Positions 1-8,275 of a stretch of DNA of 64,000 nt are shown piece after piece. Origin of the DNA: Thiothrix winogradskyi (lineage in GTDB: Bacteria; Pseudomonadota; Gammaproteobacteria; Thiotrichales; Thiotrichaceae); the NCBI RefSeq assembly GCF_021650935.1, contig NZ_CP091244.1, forward strand, positions 3,038,001-3,102,000, given 5' to 3'. The position numbers and the translations under genes are program-made. The notes under the pieces were generated by a model. It did not search any database. It saw only the letters and a list, made by a program, of their open reading frames with translations, and was not told where the DNA came from. The number at the start of each line of letters is the position of its first letter. Position 1 is the first letter of the stretch.

Positions 1-2
1 CC

Positions 3-1181
3 AGCAAAATCAATAAGCTATCCCCCTCTGAAAAATACGACGCCCTGGTCGGTGACACTAACGAAACCCTCACCAAAAAAATGTGGGCAGAAGGCAAATC
101 CTACTACGACCGAACCGGTTCAGTCGAAAGCTGGATGGGTATCTGCCACGGCTGGGCACCGGTTGCTTACATGCTGCCACGCCCGACCAAAAGCGTGACG
201 CTCAAAACCCCCAATAATGTCGCCATCACGTTTTATCCCTCCGATATTAAAGCGCTGGCCTCGTTATTATGGGCAAATGCCATGCCAGCCACCCGCTTTA
301 TTGGCGGACGTTGCAATGACAAGGCTCCCGAAGCTGACCCCGTAACCGGACGGGTCAAATCAGCAGCCTGTTTTGACACCAACCCTGGTGCTTGGCATTT
401 AGCCATCGTCAATCAGCTTGGGGCAGGCAAGCGCAGCATGGTGCTGGATGTTACCTACGACTATGAAGTGTGGAACCAACCGCTGTACGCTTACGAATAC
501 CGCTACTACAACCCGCAAGTCATGCAATACACCGATACGTTAGCTGCTGCCACCGTCACCAAGGCGGCGTTTACCAACGACAAATTCAAAACGTACCGCA
601 GCGCCCAGAGCCATTCCATCGTCGGCGTGCGCATGGATGTGTCTTACGTGGTCGAAACCAACCCCACCCACGAAACCACCGACAGCCCAGCCAAAGACGC
701 TATCCAGCAAGTGACCTACTACTACGATTTGGAACTGGATGCAGCGGGTACTATCATCGGCGGGGAATGGTATACCAATAAACACCCCGATTTCTTATGG
801 ACACCGGCCAAGGGCATCAAAGCCCAAACCGCGCATGAAGCGCAAGCTACCGGCGCATGGGCAGCGGGGACATCGGTTCCGGCTACTTGGCGAGCAGCAG
901 CGAAATCCGCCAGCGCCAAGGGGCAACCACTGGCAGCACTTGTCGAGCAAATCATCAAATTCGCCAATGGTGCGCAATTGACACCGAGTGCAGCGCCAGC
1001 AACCACACCACCAGCAACCCCTACTCCGACGACACCCGTAACACCGCCAGCACCCAGCGTTACCACTCCGCCGACACCAACGCCTGCGCCCACTACACAG
1101 CCACCACCAGCTACCCCCACAACGCCGCCGCCAGCTTCTGGTTCGTGGTTGAGTCGCTTATTACGGCGCTGGTTTGGCTAA
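3..1181 (+). CDS. Transglutaminase-elicitor-like protein, 5' end outside window
   Basis: The reading frame is open from the left edge, so the start codon lies upstream; the ATG at 81 is internal, because the residues before it (SPSEKYDALVGD) look like conserved protein. The motif WMGICHGWAP, with a candidate nucleophilic Cys, and a later GAWHL with a His resemble the transglutaminase-elicitor family (GP42-like), known from oomycetes and some bacteria, which would crosslink Gln and Lys side chains. The last ~70 residues are a Pro/Thr-rich linker ending in a basic, Trp-containing tail (SWLSRLLRRWFG). Such a linker suggests an exported or surface protein, but any signal peptide is out of view. 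The 3' end overlaps the convergent tadA by 21 bases. Family assignment is from motif memory and is moderately sure; the substrate is unknown. Confidence 0.65.
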   Translation, partial: SKINKLSPSEKYDALVGDTNETLTKKMWAEGKSYYDRTGSVESWMGICHGWAPVAYMLPRPTKSVTLKTPNNVAITFYPSDIKALASLLWANAMPATRFIGGRCNDKAPEADPVTGRVKSAACFDTNPGAWHLAIVNQLGAGKRSMVLDVTYDYEVWNQPLYAYEYRYYNPQVMQYTDTLAAATVTKAAFTNDKFKTYRSAQSHSIVGVRMDVSYVVETNPTHETTDSPAKDAIQQVTYYYDLELDAAGTIIGGEWYTNKHPDFLWTPAKGIKAQTAHEAQATGAWAAGTSVPATWRAAAKSASAKGQPLAALVEQIIKFANGAQLTPSAAPATTPPATPTPTTPVTPPAPSVTTPPTPTPAPTTQPPPATPTTPPPASGSWLSRLLRRWFG

Positions 1182-1646
1182 AGCTGCCGCTGCCCGCCGT
1201 TCGCGGAAGAATGCCTGCAACAGTGCAGCGCATTCTTCCTGCAACACCCCGCCTTGCACGGCTGTTATCTTGTGGTAATGGCGCGGGTGTTGCAGCAGGT
1301 CGAAAGCACTGCCCGCTGCGCCGGTTTTTGGGTCATAAGCCCCGAAAACGACTCGCTCTACTCGTGCGTGTAACATCGCGCCAACACACATTAGGCAGGG
1401 TTCGAGCGTTACGTAGAGGGTGGTGTTGGGTAGGCGGTAATTGCCTGCTATTTGACCTGCCAAACGCAACGCCAGCATTTCGGCGTGAGCGGAAGGGTCG
1501 TGGCGGGTGATGGGTTGATTCCAGCCTTCGGCGAGGATTTCACCATCGCGCACGATGACTGCACCGACGGGGACTTCGCCTTGCTGCCATGCGTTGCGGG
1601 CAAGGGTTAGGGCGTGGCGCATCCAGTGTTCGTCGTCTAGTGCCAT
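1161..1646 (-). CDS. tadA: tRNA-specific adenosine deaminase TadA
   Basis: Deaminates A34 to inosine in the tRNA-Arg(ACG) wobble position. The 161-residue protein has the cytidine-deaminase-fold zinc signature: HAE at 54-56 (His ligand and proton-shuttle Glu) and PCLMC at 83-87 (two Cys ligands). Length matches the family. The ATG at 1646 was chosen because a longer in-frame version would extend deep into tilS and add a Gly/Ala/Val-rich stretch with no family likeness. It overlaps the last 10 bases of tilS, so both are probably translated from one accA-tilS-tadA message. Its 3' end overlaps the convergent gene at the window start by 21 bases. Confidence 0.93.
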   Translation of the reverse strand: MALDDEHWMRHALTLARNAWQQGEVPVGAVIVRDGEILAEGWNQPITRHDPSAHAEMLALRLAGQIAGNYRLPNTTLYVTLEPCLMCVGAMLHARVERVVFGAYDPKTGAAGSAFDLLQHPRHYHKITAVQGGVLQEECAALLQAFFRERRAAAALAKPAP

Positions 1647-2887
1647 AAACTCAATACTCCCGGAATACACACCAACCGCTCCCCCACATACACCAACGGC
1701 AACCGCTCCCGCTCCCACGGCGGCACACCCCACTCTTGCAACAAATGCTTAAGGCTGTGATGCCCACCCCGCTGCTGCAAATACACACTTTCCCCACCCT
1801 GCCGAAACCGCACTATCACCGTTTCAGGATACCTAGCCTCCGCCACCAAGGTGCGCCCCAACGACGCAATCACCAACGGCTCTCGCGTATCCCACATCAA
1901 CACCTGCTTAGGATCATGGGAGGACAACGGCAACATTGCATACACATCATCCCGATACCGGCGAATTTCGCAGCCATCCCAACGCACACATGGCGTAGCA
2001 TCCGCCCGCGCTTGCAACACATCACGCAACATTTGCCGCAGCTTTTTCTCTTCCGGCAAACGAAAACCACGCTGTGCCAACCATTCGCGCAACACCGCTT
2101 TTTGCATCGCCTCATCCAGCACCAACAAGCGGCTAACGGATAAGGTATCCGGCTGTGTACCTTGCAAACTCGGCAGTTTCTCACGCAAAAAACCTGCCAA
2201 CAACTGACGGCTTTCACCTTGTAACCGCGCCGCCCGCGCCAAGGTCTTACCCGCCGCAGACCAACGCTGTTCCAACAACGGCATCACCTGATTGCGCAAA
2301 AAATTACGGTCAAAGCGGTCGTCCTGATTGCTGGGGTCGTCTATGACATTCAACCTATGCTGATTGGCATACGCCGCCAATTCCGCTCGGCTGCACACTA
2401 ATAACGGTCGCCCTAACGCCCCGGATACAAATGGGCGAATTTCCGGCATCGCCGCCAACCCATCCACCCCACTCCCGCGCAGCAAATGCAGTAGCAACGT
2501 TTCCGCCTGATCATTCTGATGGTGCGCGGTCAACACAATTTCCCCCGCTTGCAAGTGTTTGCTGAAGGCAGCATACCGCGCCGTCCGCGCTACCGCTTCC
2601 ACACTCGCACCCGGCGGAATCACCAATTGCAAGATTTCCACCACCAGTGGTATTTCCAAACCGGCACACACCGCACGGCAATGTGCCGCCCATGCCGCAG
2701 ACAACGCCTGCAAACCGTGATCAATATGCAAGGCACGAAACGTAAGATTAGGGTATTGCCCGTGCAGACTGGCACAGGCATGAAGCAAGACATGCGAATC
2801 CAGCCCCCCACTGAAACCAATCAGATAACTAGGTGCTGGATGTTGTTGAAAAAACTCTAATAAATGCTCAGCAGGGGCGCAGGGCAT
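1637..2887 (-). CDS. tilS: tRNA(Ile)-lysidine synthase TilS
   Basis: Converts C34 of the CAU-anticodon tRNA-Ile to lysidine with ATP and lysine, so that it reads AUA codons. The PP-loop motif SGGLDS is at residues 26-31 of 416. The C-terminal part carries the usual TilS extension (basic, ending around RLPLVYVGERLVCIPG). Length is typical of gammaproteobacterial TilS. The gene starts 9 bases after the accA stop and overlaps tadA by 10 bases; accA-tilS adjacency is also known in E. coli. No irregularity seen. Confidence 0.93.
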   Translation of the reverse strand: MPCAPAEHLLEFFQQHPAPSYLIGFSGGLDSHVLLHACASLHGQYPNLTFRALHIDHGLQALSAAWAAHCRAVCAGLEIPLVVEILQLVIPPGASVEAVARTARYAAFSKHLQAGEIVLTAHHQNDQAETLLLHLLRGSGVDGLAAMPEIRPFVSGALGRPLLVCSRAELAAYANQHRLNVIDDPSNQDDRFDRNFLRNQVMPLLEQRWSAAGKTLARAARLQGESRQLLAGFLREKLPSLQGTQPDTLSVSRLLVLDEAMQKAVLREWLAQRGFRLPEEKKLRQMLRDVLQARADATPCVRWDGCEIRRYRDDVYAMLPLSSHDPKQVLMWDTREPLVIASLGRTLVAEARYPETVIVRFRQGGESVYLQQRGGHHSLKHLLQEWGVPPWERERLPLVYVGERLVCIPGVLSLWH

Positions 2888-2896
2888 ACGCCTTCC

Positions 2897-3850
2897 CTAT
2901 TCCTCAAACTGTCCAAAGCCCATAATACGCTGGTAACGTTTATCCAGCAGCTTATCCAAGGGCATGGCTTTCAAATTGCGCAGATTAGCATCCAACGCCT
3001 CACCGATATGCTGCGCCGCCGCCTCCATATCACGGTGCGCCCCACCCAATGGCTCAGGGATAATCTGCTCAATCAAACCCAGAGACTTCAGACGATCCGC
3101 CGTAATGCCCATTGCATCCGCCGCATCAGCCGCTTTTTCCGCGCTTTTCCACAAGATCGACGCGCAACCTTCCGGTGAAATGACCGAGTACGTCGCGTAT
3201 TGCAACATCATCACCCGGTCGCCTACCCCAATGGCTAATGCACCACCCGAACCGCCTTCACCCACCACGGTACAAATAATCGGGGTACGCAATTTCGCCA
3301 TCTCGTACAAATTGCGGGCAATCGCTTCACTTTGACCGCGCTCTTCCGCGCCAATACCAGGGTATGCACCAGGTGTATCGATAAAGGTAATGATCGGCAG
3401 TTGGAATTTTTCCGCCATCCGCATCAAACGCAAGGCTTTGCGATACCCTTCCGGGCGCGGCATACCAAAATTGCGCTTGATATTTTCATTGGTATCGCGC
3501 CCTTTCTGATGCCCAATGACCATGACGGACTGACCACGAAACCGTGCCATGCCGCCAATAATCGCCTTATCATCCGCAAAAGCACGATCACCGTGCAACT
3601 CTTTGAAATCGGTGAATAAATAACGGATTAAATCCAGCGTGTACGGGCGTTTAGGATGCCGCGCAAGCTGCGAAATCTGACGCGGGGTCAGTTTGGAAAA
3701 AATGGAACGGGTCAACGAGGCAGCTTTTTCTTCCAGCTTGCCGATTTCTTCGCTCAAGTTAATTTCAGCGTCACCGACGTAACGCAACTCTTCGATCTTC
3801 GCCTGTAATTCAGCGATAGGTTGTTCAAAATCCAGAAAATCCGGGTTCAT
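2897..3850 (-). CDS. accA: Acetyl-CoA carboxylase carboxyltransferase subunit alpha
   Basis: Alpha subunit of the carboxyltransferase that moves CO2 from biotin (on AccB) to acetyl-CoA, the committing step of fatty-acid synthesis; it works in an A2D2 complex with AccD, which is not encoded here. The 317 residues match the family (about 319). The start FLDFEQPIAEL, the GDRAFADD segment and the glycine-rich GEGGSGGALAIG loop are typical. It is the first gene of the accA-tilS-tadA group. The 71 bases between it and the upstream fpr show no clear terminator. Confidence 0.96.
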   Translation of the reverse strand: MNPDFLDFEQPIAELQAKIEELRYVGDAEINLSEEIGKLEEKAASLTRSIFSKLTPRQISQLARHPKRPYTLDLIRYLFTDFKELHGDRAFADDKAIIGGMARFRGQSVMVIGHQKGRDTNENIKRNFGMPRPEGYRKALRLMRMAEKFQLPIITFIDTPGAYPGIGAEERGQSEAIARNLYEMAKLRTPIICTVVGEGGSGGALAIGVGDRVMMLQYATYSVISPEGCASILWKSAEKAADAADAMGITADRLKSLGLIEQIIPEPLGGAHRDMEAAAQHIGEALDANLRNLKAMPLDKLLDKRYQRIMGFGQFEE

Positions 3851-3921
3851 GCCTGTTGTTTATCCGTTGACCCATGTAATCAAGCGATCAATTTTACAGT
3901 GCTTGCGCCCAGATTACGACT

Positions 3922-4692
3922 TTAAAAATACTGTTCTGTCGTGATATGCCCCGGCTTGTGGCGCAAATGGCGCTGCATCCCGCGTTGGGCAAGCAAGGCT
4001 TTCATATCATTGAGCATATTATGGTTGCCACACAGCATGACGTGGGTATCGTCGGCGGTAATCTGAGTGCCAGCGGTTTGTTCCAGCGTACCGGCTTCTA
4101 AATGGGTAGTGCTCCGCCCTTCCAACCCGTGCGGATTGGCTTCGCGGGTCACACAGCTAATAAAACGGAATTGCTCAGGATATTGCGTAACAAACGTTTG
4201 GATCAACTCGGCATACGCCAACTCATTCACCAGCGGCACACCGTGTACCAATACAATTTTCTGGAAACGCTGCCAAGGCTGCGAGGTTTTGAGAATCGAC
4301 AAATAAGGTCCCAAGCCTGTACCGGTGGCAATCATCCACAGATTCGGCACGGCGGGGATTTCGTCCAACACGAAAAAGCCTTTGGCAGGCTGCGAAATTT
4401 CCAGATTATCACCCGGCTGCAATTGCGCTAAAGCATTGGAGAGTTTGCCGTTGGGGACAATATTGTAGAAAATTTCCAACGCTTCTTCGTCAGGTGCATT
4501 GATTAGCGAATAGGATTTCGCCACCAGTTCCGTGCCGTCTGCGGTAGGGATAGGCAAGCGTAAGGTGACGAATTGACCCGCTGTAAACGGCAGCGGTTCG
4601 GTGCGAATACGCAAGGTTAACAAACCCTCCGTCCAACGCTGATTGCTCAGTACTTCAGCGTTGTGCCAGGTGGTGCGAATGATTCCGGTCAT
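3922..4692 (-). CDS. fpr: Ferredoxin--NADP+ reductase
   Basis: Soluble FAD enzyme exchanging electrons between NADPH and ferredoxin or flavodoxin. The 256-residue protein has the FAD-binding variant KSYS at 59-62 (the family usually has RxYS), the nucleotide-binding loop ATGTGLGP at 122-129, a late MLCGN motif and a C-terminus in aromatic residues (EQYF), all as in bacterial Fpr. The start at 4692 lies 38 bases inside the end of the upstream FAD dehydrogenase gene, suggesting translational coupling. The two redox genes probably share a message. Confidence 0.88.
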   Translation of the reverse strand: MTGIIRTTWHNAEVLSNQRWTEGLLTLRIRTEPLPFTAGQFVTLRLPIPTADGTELVAKSYSLINAPDEEALEIFYNIVPNGKLSNALAQLQPGDNLEISQPAKGFFVLDEIPAVPNLWMIATGTGLGPYLSILKTSQPWQRFQKIVLVHGVPLVNELAYAELIQTFVTQYPEQFRFISCVTREANPHGLEGRSTTHLEAGTLEQTAGTQITADDTHVMLCGNHNMLNDMKALLAQRGMQRHLRHKPGHITTEQYF

Positions 4693-6295
4693 GGTGAGCC
4701 TCCAGCATTTGAGTCGCTAATGCCTCAGCGACGCGGATACCGTCCACGCCTGCCGAGAGAATTCCGCCAGCATAACCCGCGCCTTCGCCAGCCGGAAAAA
4801 GCCCTTTAACGTTTAGGCTTTGCAAATCTTCACCGCGCGTCATCCGCAGTGGCGAAGACGTGCGCGTTTCCACCCCGGTCAATACCGCGTCATACATCGA
4901 AAAGCCTTTGATTTGCCGTTCAAAGGCAGGTAAGGCTTCCCGAATCGCTTCAATCGCGTAATCCGGCAAACTGGTCGCCAAATCGGTCAAATGCACACCC
5001 GGCTGATACGATGGCTCGACTGAACCCAATTGCGTCGATGCTCTGCCTTTAAGGAAATCGCCCACCAACTGCCCCGGTGCAGAATAATCACTGCCACCTA
5101 ATTCGTAAGCACGAGATTCCCACTGACGCTGGAATTCCATCCCCGCCAGCGGATTGCCGGGGTAATCGCTAGGCGTAATGCCGACCACAATCCCTGCATT
5201 GGCATTGCGTTCTGCCCGCGAATACTGACTCATGCCATTGGTGACAACCCGCCCAACTTCAGAGGTAGCCGCCACCACTTGCCCGCCCGGACACATGCAA
5301 AAACTGTACACCGAGCGCCCATTTTTGGCGTGATGCACCAGCTTATAATCCGCAGCCCCCAGCAATGCATTGCCTGCGTGTTTACCAAACCGCGCCTGAT
5401 CAATCAGCGTTTGCGGGTGTTCAATCCGAAAACCGAGGGAAAACGGCTTCTGCTCCATAAACACACCGCGCTCGTGCAACATCGCAAACGTATCCCGCGC
5501 ACTGTGCCCCAACGCCATAATCACCTGATCAGCACGCAATTGTTCGCCACTCGCCAGCGTCAAGCCACGCACCTGACCGGCTTCGATCAAAATATCGGTT
5601 ACTTGCTGCTGAAAACGGATTTCACCGCCCAAGGCTTCGATCTGCGCCCGCATGTTTTCCACCATTTTCACGAGGCGAAAGGTGCCAATGTGCGGTTTGC
5701 TAACATAGAGGATTTCTTCGGGAGCGCCCGCCTTGACAAATTCCGTCAAAACTTTGCGCCCGTAGTGCTTGGGGTCTTTGATCTGGCTGTAGAGCTTGCC
5801 ATCGGAAAATGTACCAGCACCACCCTCGCCGAATTGCACATTCGATTCAGGATCAAGCTGATTTTTTCGCCATAATGCCCAGGTATCTTTGGTGCGTTCG
5901 CGGACTTTTTTGCCGCGTTCCAGAATAATCGGGCGCAACCCCATTTGTGCCAGCACCAAGCCTGCCATCAAACCACACGGGCCAAAACCGACCACAACAG
6001 GGCGAATATCGGGTGCTTCTTGCACATGCGCCACAAAACGGTAAGTCGTATCAGGGGCAATTTTAACGTGAGGGTCATCGGCAAACTTAGCCAGTAGCGT
6101 AGCTTCATCAGGCAGCACAGCGTCTATGGTGTAAACCAACACAATCGCGTCACGTTTGCGAGCATCGTAACCGCGTTTGAAAACGCTAAAACTTAGTAAA
6201 TCAGCCGTCGCAATGCCTAAACGTTCGGCAATAGCCACAGGCAAAGCATCGGCGGGGGATTCCAGCGGCAGGCGCAATTCAGTGATACGTATCAT
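4655..6295 (-). CDS. FAD-dependent dehydrogenase (COG2509 family)
   Basis: A 546-residue flavoprotein of the NAD(FAD)-utilizing dehydrogenase family of unknown substrate. An N-terminal alpha/beta region of about 95 residues precedes the Rossmann dinucleotide motif GFGPCG at 103-108 followed by an acidic residue in IILERG. GEGGAGTFSDGKL and the C-terminal GLFPAGEGAGYAGGI, which closes the FAD site, are hallmarks of this family. The ATG at 6295 is preferred over one 78 bases further upstream, which would run through the tRNA terminator and add a non-conserved stretch. It overlaps fpr by 38 bases, so a shared redox role is plausible but unproven. Confidence 0.85.
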   Translation of the reverse strand: MIRITELRLPLESPADALPVAIAERLGIATADLLSFSVFKRGYDARKRDAIVLVYTIDAVLPDEATLLAKFADDPHVKIAPDTTYRFVAHVQEAPDIRPVVVGFGPCGLMAGLVLAQMGLRPIILERGKKVRERTKDTWALWRKNQLDPESNVQFGEGGAGTFSDGKLYSQIKDPKHYGRKVLTEFVKAGAPEEILYVSKPHIGTFRLVKMVENMRAQIEALGGEIRFQQQVTDILIEAGQVRGLTLASGEQLRADQVIMALGHSARDTFAMLHERGVFMEQKPFSLGFRIEHPQTLIDQARFGKHAGNALLGAADYKLVHHAKNGRSVYSFCMCPGGQVVAATSEVGRVVTNGMSQYSRAERNANAGIVVGITPSDYPGNPLAGMEFQRQWESRAYELGGSDYSAPGQLVGDFLKGRASTQLGSVEPSYQPGVHLTDLATSLPDYAIEAIREALPAFERQIKGFSMYDAVLTGVETRTSSPLRMTRGEDLQSLNVKGLFPAGEGAGYAGGILSAGVDGIRVAEALATQMLEAHHDRNHSHHLAQR

Positions 6296-6328
6296 GGGGC
6301 TTGGTCGGTGCGCTAATAACGTTAATAC

Positions 6329-6367
6329 AAAAAAGCCCTTACAGACAATAACCTGCAAGGGCTTTTG
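6329..6367 (-). terminator. Rho-independent terminator after tRNA-Ser
   Basis: Reading on the minus strand, AAGCCCTT pairs with AAGGGCTT around a loop of about 16 bases, followed by a run of T. It lies 34 bases past the 3' end of the tRNA-Ser gene and in front of the FAD dehydrogenase start, so it should end the tRNA transcript. Confidence 0.8.
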
Positions 6368-6400
6368 ATACAATCATGTCAAAAACATGACGTATGAATA

Positions 6401-6491
6401 TGGCGGAGAGGGCGGGATTCGAACCCGCGATGGGCTTTTGGCCCATACTCCCTTAGCAGGGGAGCGCCTTCGGCCTCTCGGCCACCTCTCC
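6401..6491 (-). tRNA. tRNA-Ser (anticodon GCU)
   Basis: On the minus strand the 91-base gene starts GGAGAGG and ends CCTCTCC-G-CCA, giving a perfect 7-bp acceptor stem with the CCA encoded. The anticodon loop CTGCTAA (genomic 6453-6459) holds GCT, reading AGC/AGT serine codons. GGTTCGAATCC forms the T arm, and the long variable arm (TATGGGCCAAAAGCCCATC) is characteristic of serine tRNAs. Its place just downstream of csrA is conserved in gammaproteobacteria. Confidence 0.97.
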
Positions 6492-6543
6492 GGTACTGAT
6501 TGAAGGCGGCAAGGATACCTTCAAATAGGATTAACGTAAAGCC

Positions 6544-6744
6544 CTAATTTGCATTTTCTTCAATCGCCAACGGCTCAAGGTGTTCGTGCCGAATGCGTTC
6601 AAAGATTTCTTCGCGGTGTACGGCAACATCCTTCGGTGCATTGATCCCCAAGCGAACTTGATTACCTTTTACCCCTAAGACCGTAACGCTGATATTATCC
6701 CCAATCATGAGGGTTTCCCCTACCCTCCGTGTTAAAATCAACAT
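6544..6744 (-). CDS. csrA: Carbon storage regulator CsrA
   Basis: Small homodimeric RNA-binding protein that binds GGA motifs in leaders and represses or stabilises mRNAs, controlling carbon flow, motility and biofilm. The 66-residue product begins MLILTRRVGET and has the conserved GxNAPKDVAVHREEI strand-helix segment; Arg44-type RNA contacts are present in VHREE. The ATG at 6744 is used rather than one 39 bases upstream because CsrA proteins begin at MLILTRR; a GGAG lies about 10 bases before it. It sits between lysC and tRNA-Ser, the usual synteny. Confidence 0.96.
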   Translation of the reverse strand: MLILTRRVGETLMIGDNISVTVLGVKGNQVRLGINAPKDVAVHREEIFERIRHEHLEPLAIEENAN

Positions 6745-6950
6745 ATCGCATAATCTCCATATTGCTGCATTTATGTATCCCAAAAGCCCCGTGATACCCC
6801 TAAAGCATCATCACAGTCGTTGGTAGCGTCAACCATCCCATATTAGCACTTAACTGAGGCTTAACTATTTGCGCAAAAGTTGCATTTTTACCAATGTGTT
6901 ATTTATACAACAAACATTAATTAAATCATCTAATGCATTCATTTTAATGC

Positions 6951-6992
6951 AAAAAAAACCCACTGAGGCAGACTCTGCCCAGTGGGTTTTTT
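6951..6992 (-). terminator. Rho-independent terminator after lysC
   Basis: AACCCACTG and CAGTGGGTT form a 9-bp stem closing an 11-12 base interior, flanked by A and T runs on both sides, so it could act in either direction. It lies 19 bases beyond the lysC stop codon and is best read as the lysC (and possibly alaS-lysC) terminator, which separates csrA into its own transcript. Confidence 0.85.
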
Positions 6993-7010
6993 CAGCAATT
7001 TATTCAGAAA

Positions 7011-8243
7011 TTAAGCTGTGGTTTGCGCTAAGCCAAACGCTTGGTGCAATACCCGCACCGCTAATTCCAAATATTTTTCATCGACAACTACCGCGACTTT
7101 AATTTCCGACGTAGAAATCATACGAATATTAATACCATCATCAGCCAATGTTTTGAACATCTTACTGGCAACACCCGCATGAGAACGCATCCCCGCCCCG
7201 ACAATGGACACCTTAGCAATGTGTTCATCCCCTTTACAATGTTTCGCTCCCAGGGCAGCAGCGGTTTGTTCCAAAATCGCCTTAGCTTTAATGTAATCAT
7301 TTTTGTGGACGGTGAAAGTAAAATCCGTCGTACCATCAGAACCCGTGTTTTGCACAATCATATCGACTTCGATATTGGCATCCGAAATCGGCCCCAGAAT
7401 CTGGTAAGCAACCCCTGGGCGATCCGGTACACCCGTTACCGTCAATTGAGCTTCATCACGATTAAACGCAATCCCACGGACTGAGACTTCTTCCATTACT
7501 TCTTCCTCACGAGTGACCAGTGTGCTTTTGCCTTGACCAAATTCATCAAAGCTGGACAGCACACGGATAGGCATATCATATTTGTAGGCAAATTCAACCG
7601 AACGGATTTGCAGCACCTTGGAGCCTTGGCTGGCCATTTCCAGCATTTCCTCCAAAGTCAGGCGCGGAATGTGACGCGCATTGGGTTCAACACGCGGGTC
7701 GGTGGTATAAACGCCATCCACGTCGGTGTAAATCTGGCATTCGTCGGCTTTTAACGCCACTGCCAACGCCACGCCCGTGGTATCCGAACCGCCACGCCCT
7801 AAGGTGGTAATGCTGCCGGATTCGGTCACACCTTGGAAACCTGCTACTACCACCACTTTGCCTTCCGCCAAATCCTTGCGGATCGGGTCGGCATCAATAT
7901 CGCGGATACGCGCTTTGGTGTGCGCATCATCGGTCAAAATGCGGACTTGCGCCCCGGTGTAGGAACGCGCCGGTTGACCTTTCTTTTCCAACGCCATCGC
8001 CAGCAAGCCAATCGTGACTTGTTCGCCGGTGGACAGAATCGCGTCTTTTTCGCGCTCCGAACCTTGTGGGTTAATGGCGTTGATGAGCGCGACCAGTTTA
8101 TTGGTTTCGCCCGACATCGCGGAAACCACCACGATGACATCATTGCCCTGTTGTTTCCAGCGGATTACCCGGTCAGCCACAGCCTCGATACGCTCAGGTG
8201 TGCCAACCGATGTACCGCCGTATTTCTGTACGATCAGTGCCAT
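7011..8243 (-). CDS. lysC: Aspartate kinase
   Basis: Phosphorylates L-aspartate with ATP, the first step to lysine, threonine, methionine and diaminopimelate. The 410-residue protein opens with ALIVQKYGGTSVG (substrate-binding KYGGTS at 7-12), has GRGGSDTTGVALA in the kinase domain and two C-terminal ACT domains (about 265-410) for feedback control. The length is that of the monofunctional LysC class with alpha/beta-type architecture, not a kinase-homoserine dehydrogenase fusion. It starts 32 bases after alaS ends; no lysine riboswitch fits in that gap, so control is probably at the enzyme. Confidence 0.95.
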   Translation of the reverse strand: MALIVQKYGGTSVGTPERIEAVADRVIRWKQQGNDVIVVVSAMSGETNKLVALINAINPQGSEREKDAILSTGEQVTIGLLAMALEKKGQPARSYTGAQVRILTDDAHTKARIRDIDADPIRKDLAEGKVVVVAGFQGVTESGSITTLGRGGSDTTGVALAVALKADECQIYTDVDGVYTTDPRVEPNARHIPRLTLEEMLEMASQGSKVLQIRSVEFAYKYDMPIRVLSSFDEFGQGKSTLVTREEEVMEEVSVRGIAFNRDEAQLTVTGVPDRPGVAYQILGPISDANIEVDMIVQNTGSDGTTDFTFTVHKNDYIKAKAILEQTAAALGAKHCKGDEHIAKVSIVGAGMRSHAGVASKMFKTLADDGINIRMISTSEIKVAVVVDEKYLELAVRVLHQAFGLAQTTA

Positions 8244-8275
8244 TGTTTACTGTTTACCTTCAAAACACTTCTAAA

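Noticed and set aside
857..1510. Plus-strand open frame spanning the end of the first gene and tadA
   Set aside because: Out of frame with both real genes, Thr/Ser/Arg-rich with no family likeness.
8244..8275. Lysine riboswitch before lysC
   Set aside because: Only 32 bases separate alaS and lysC, far too few.
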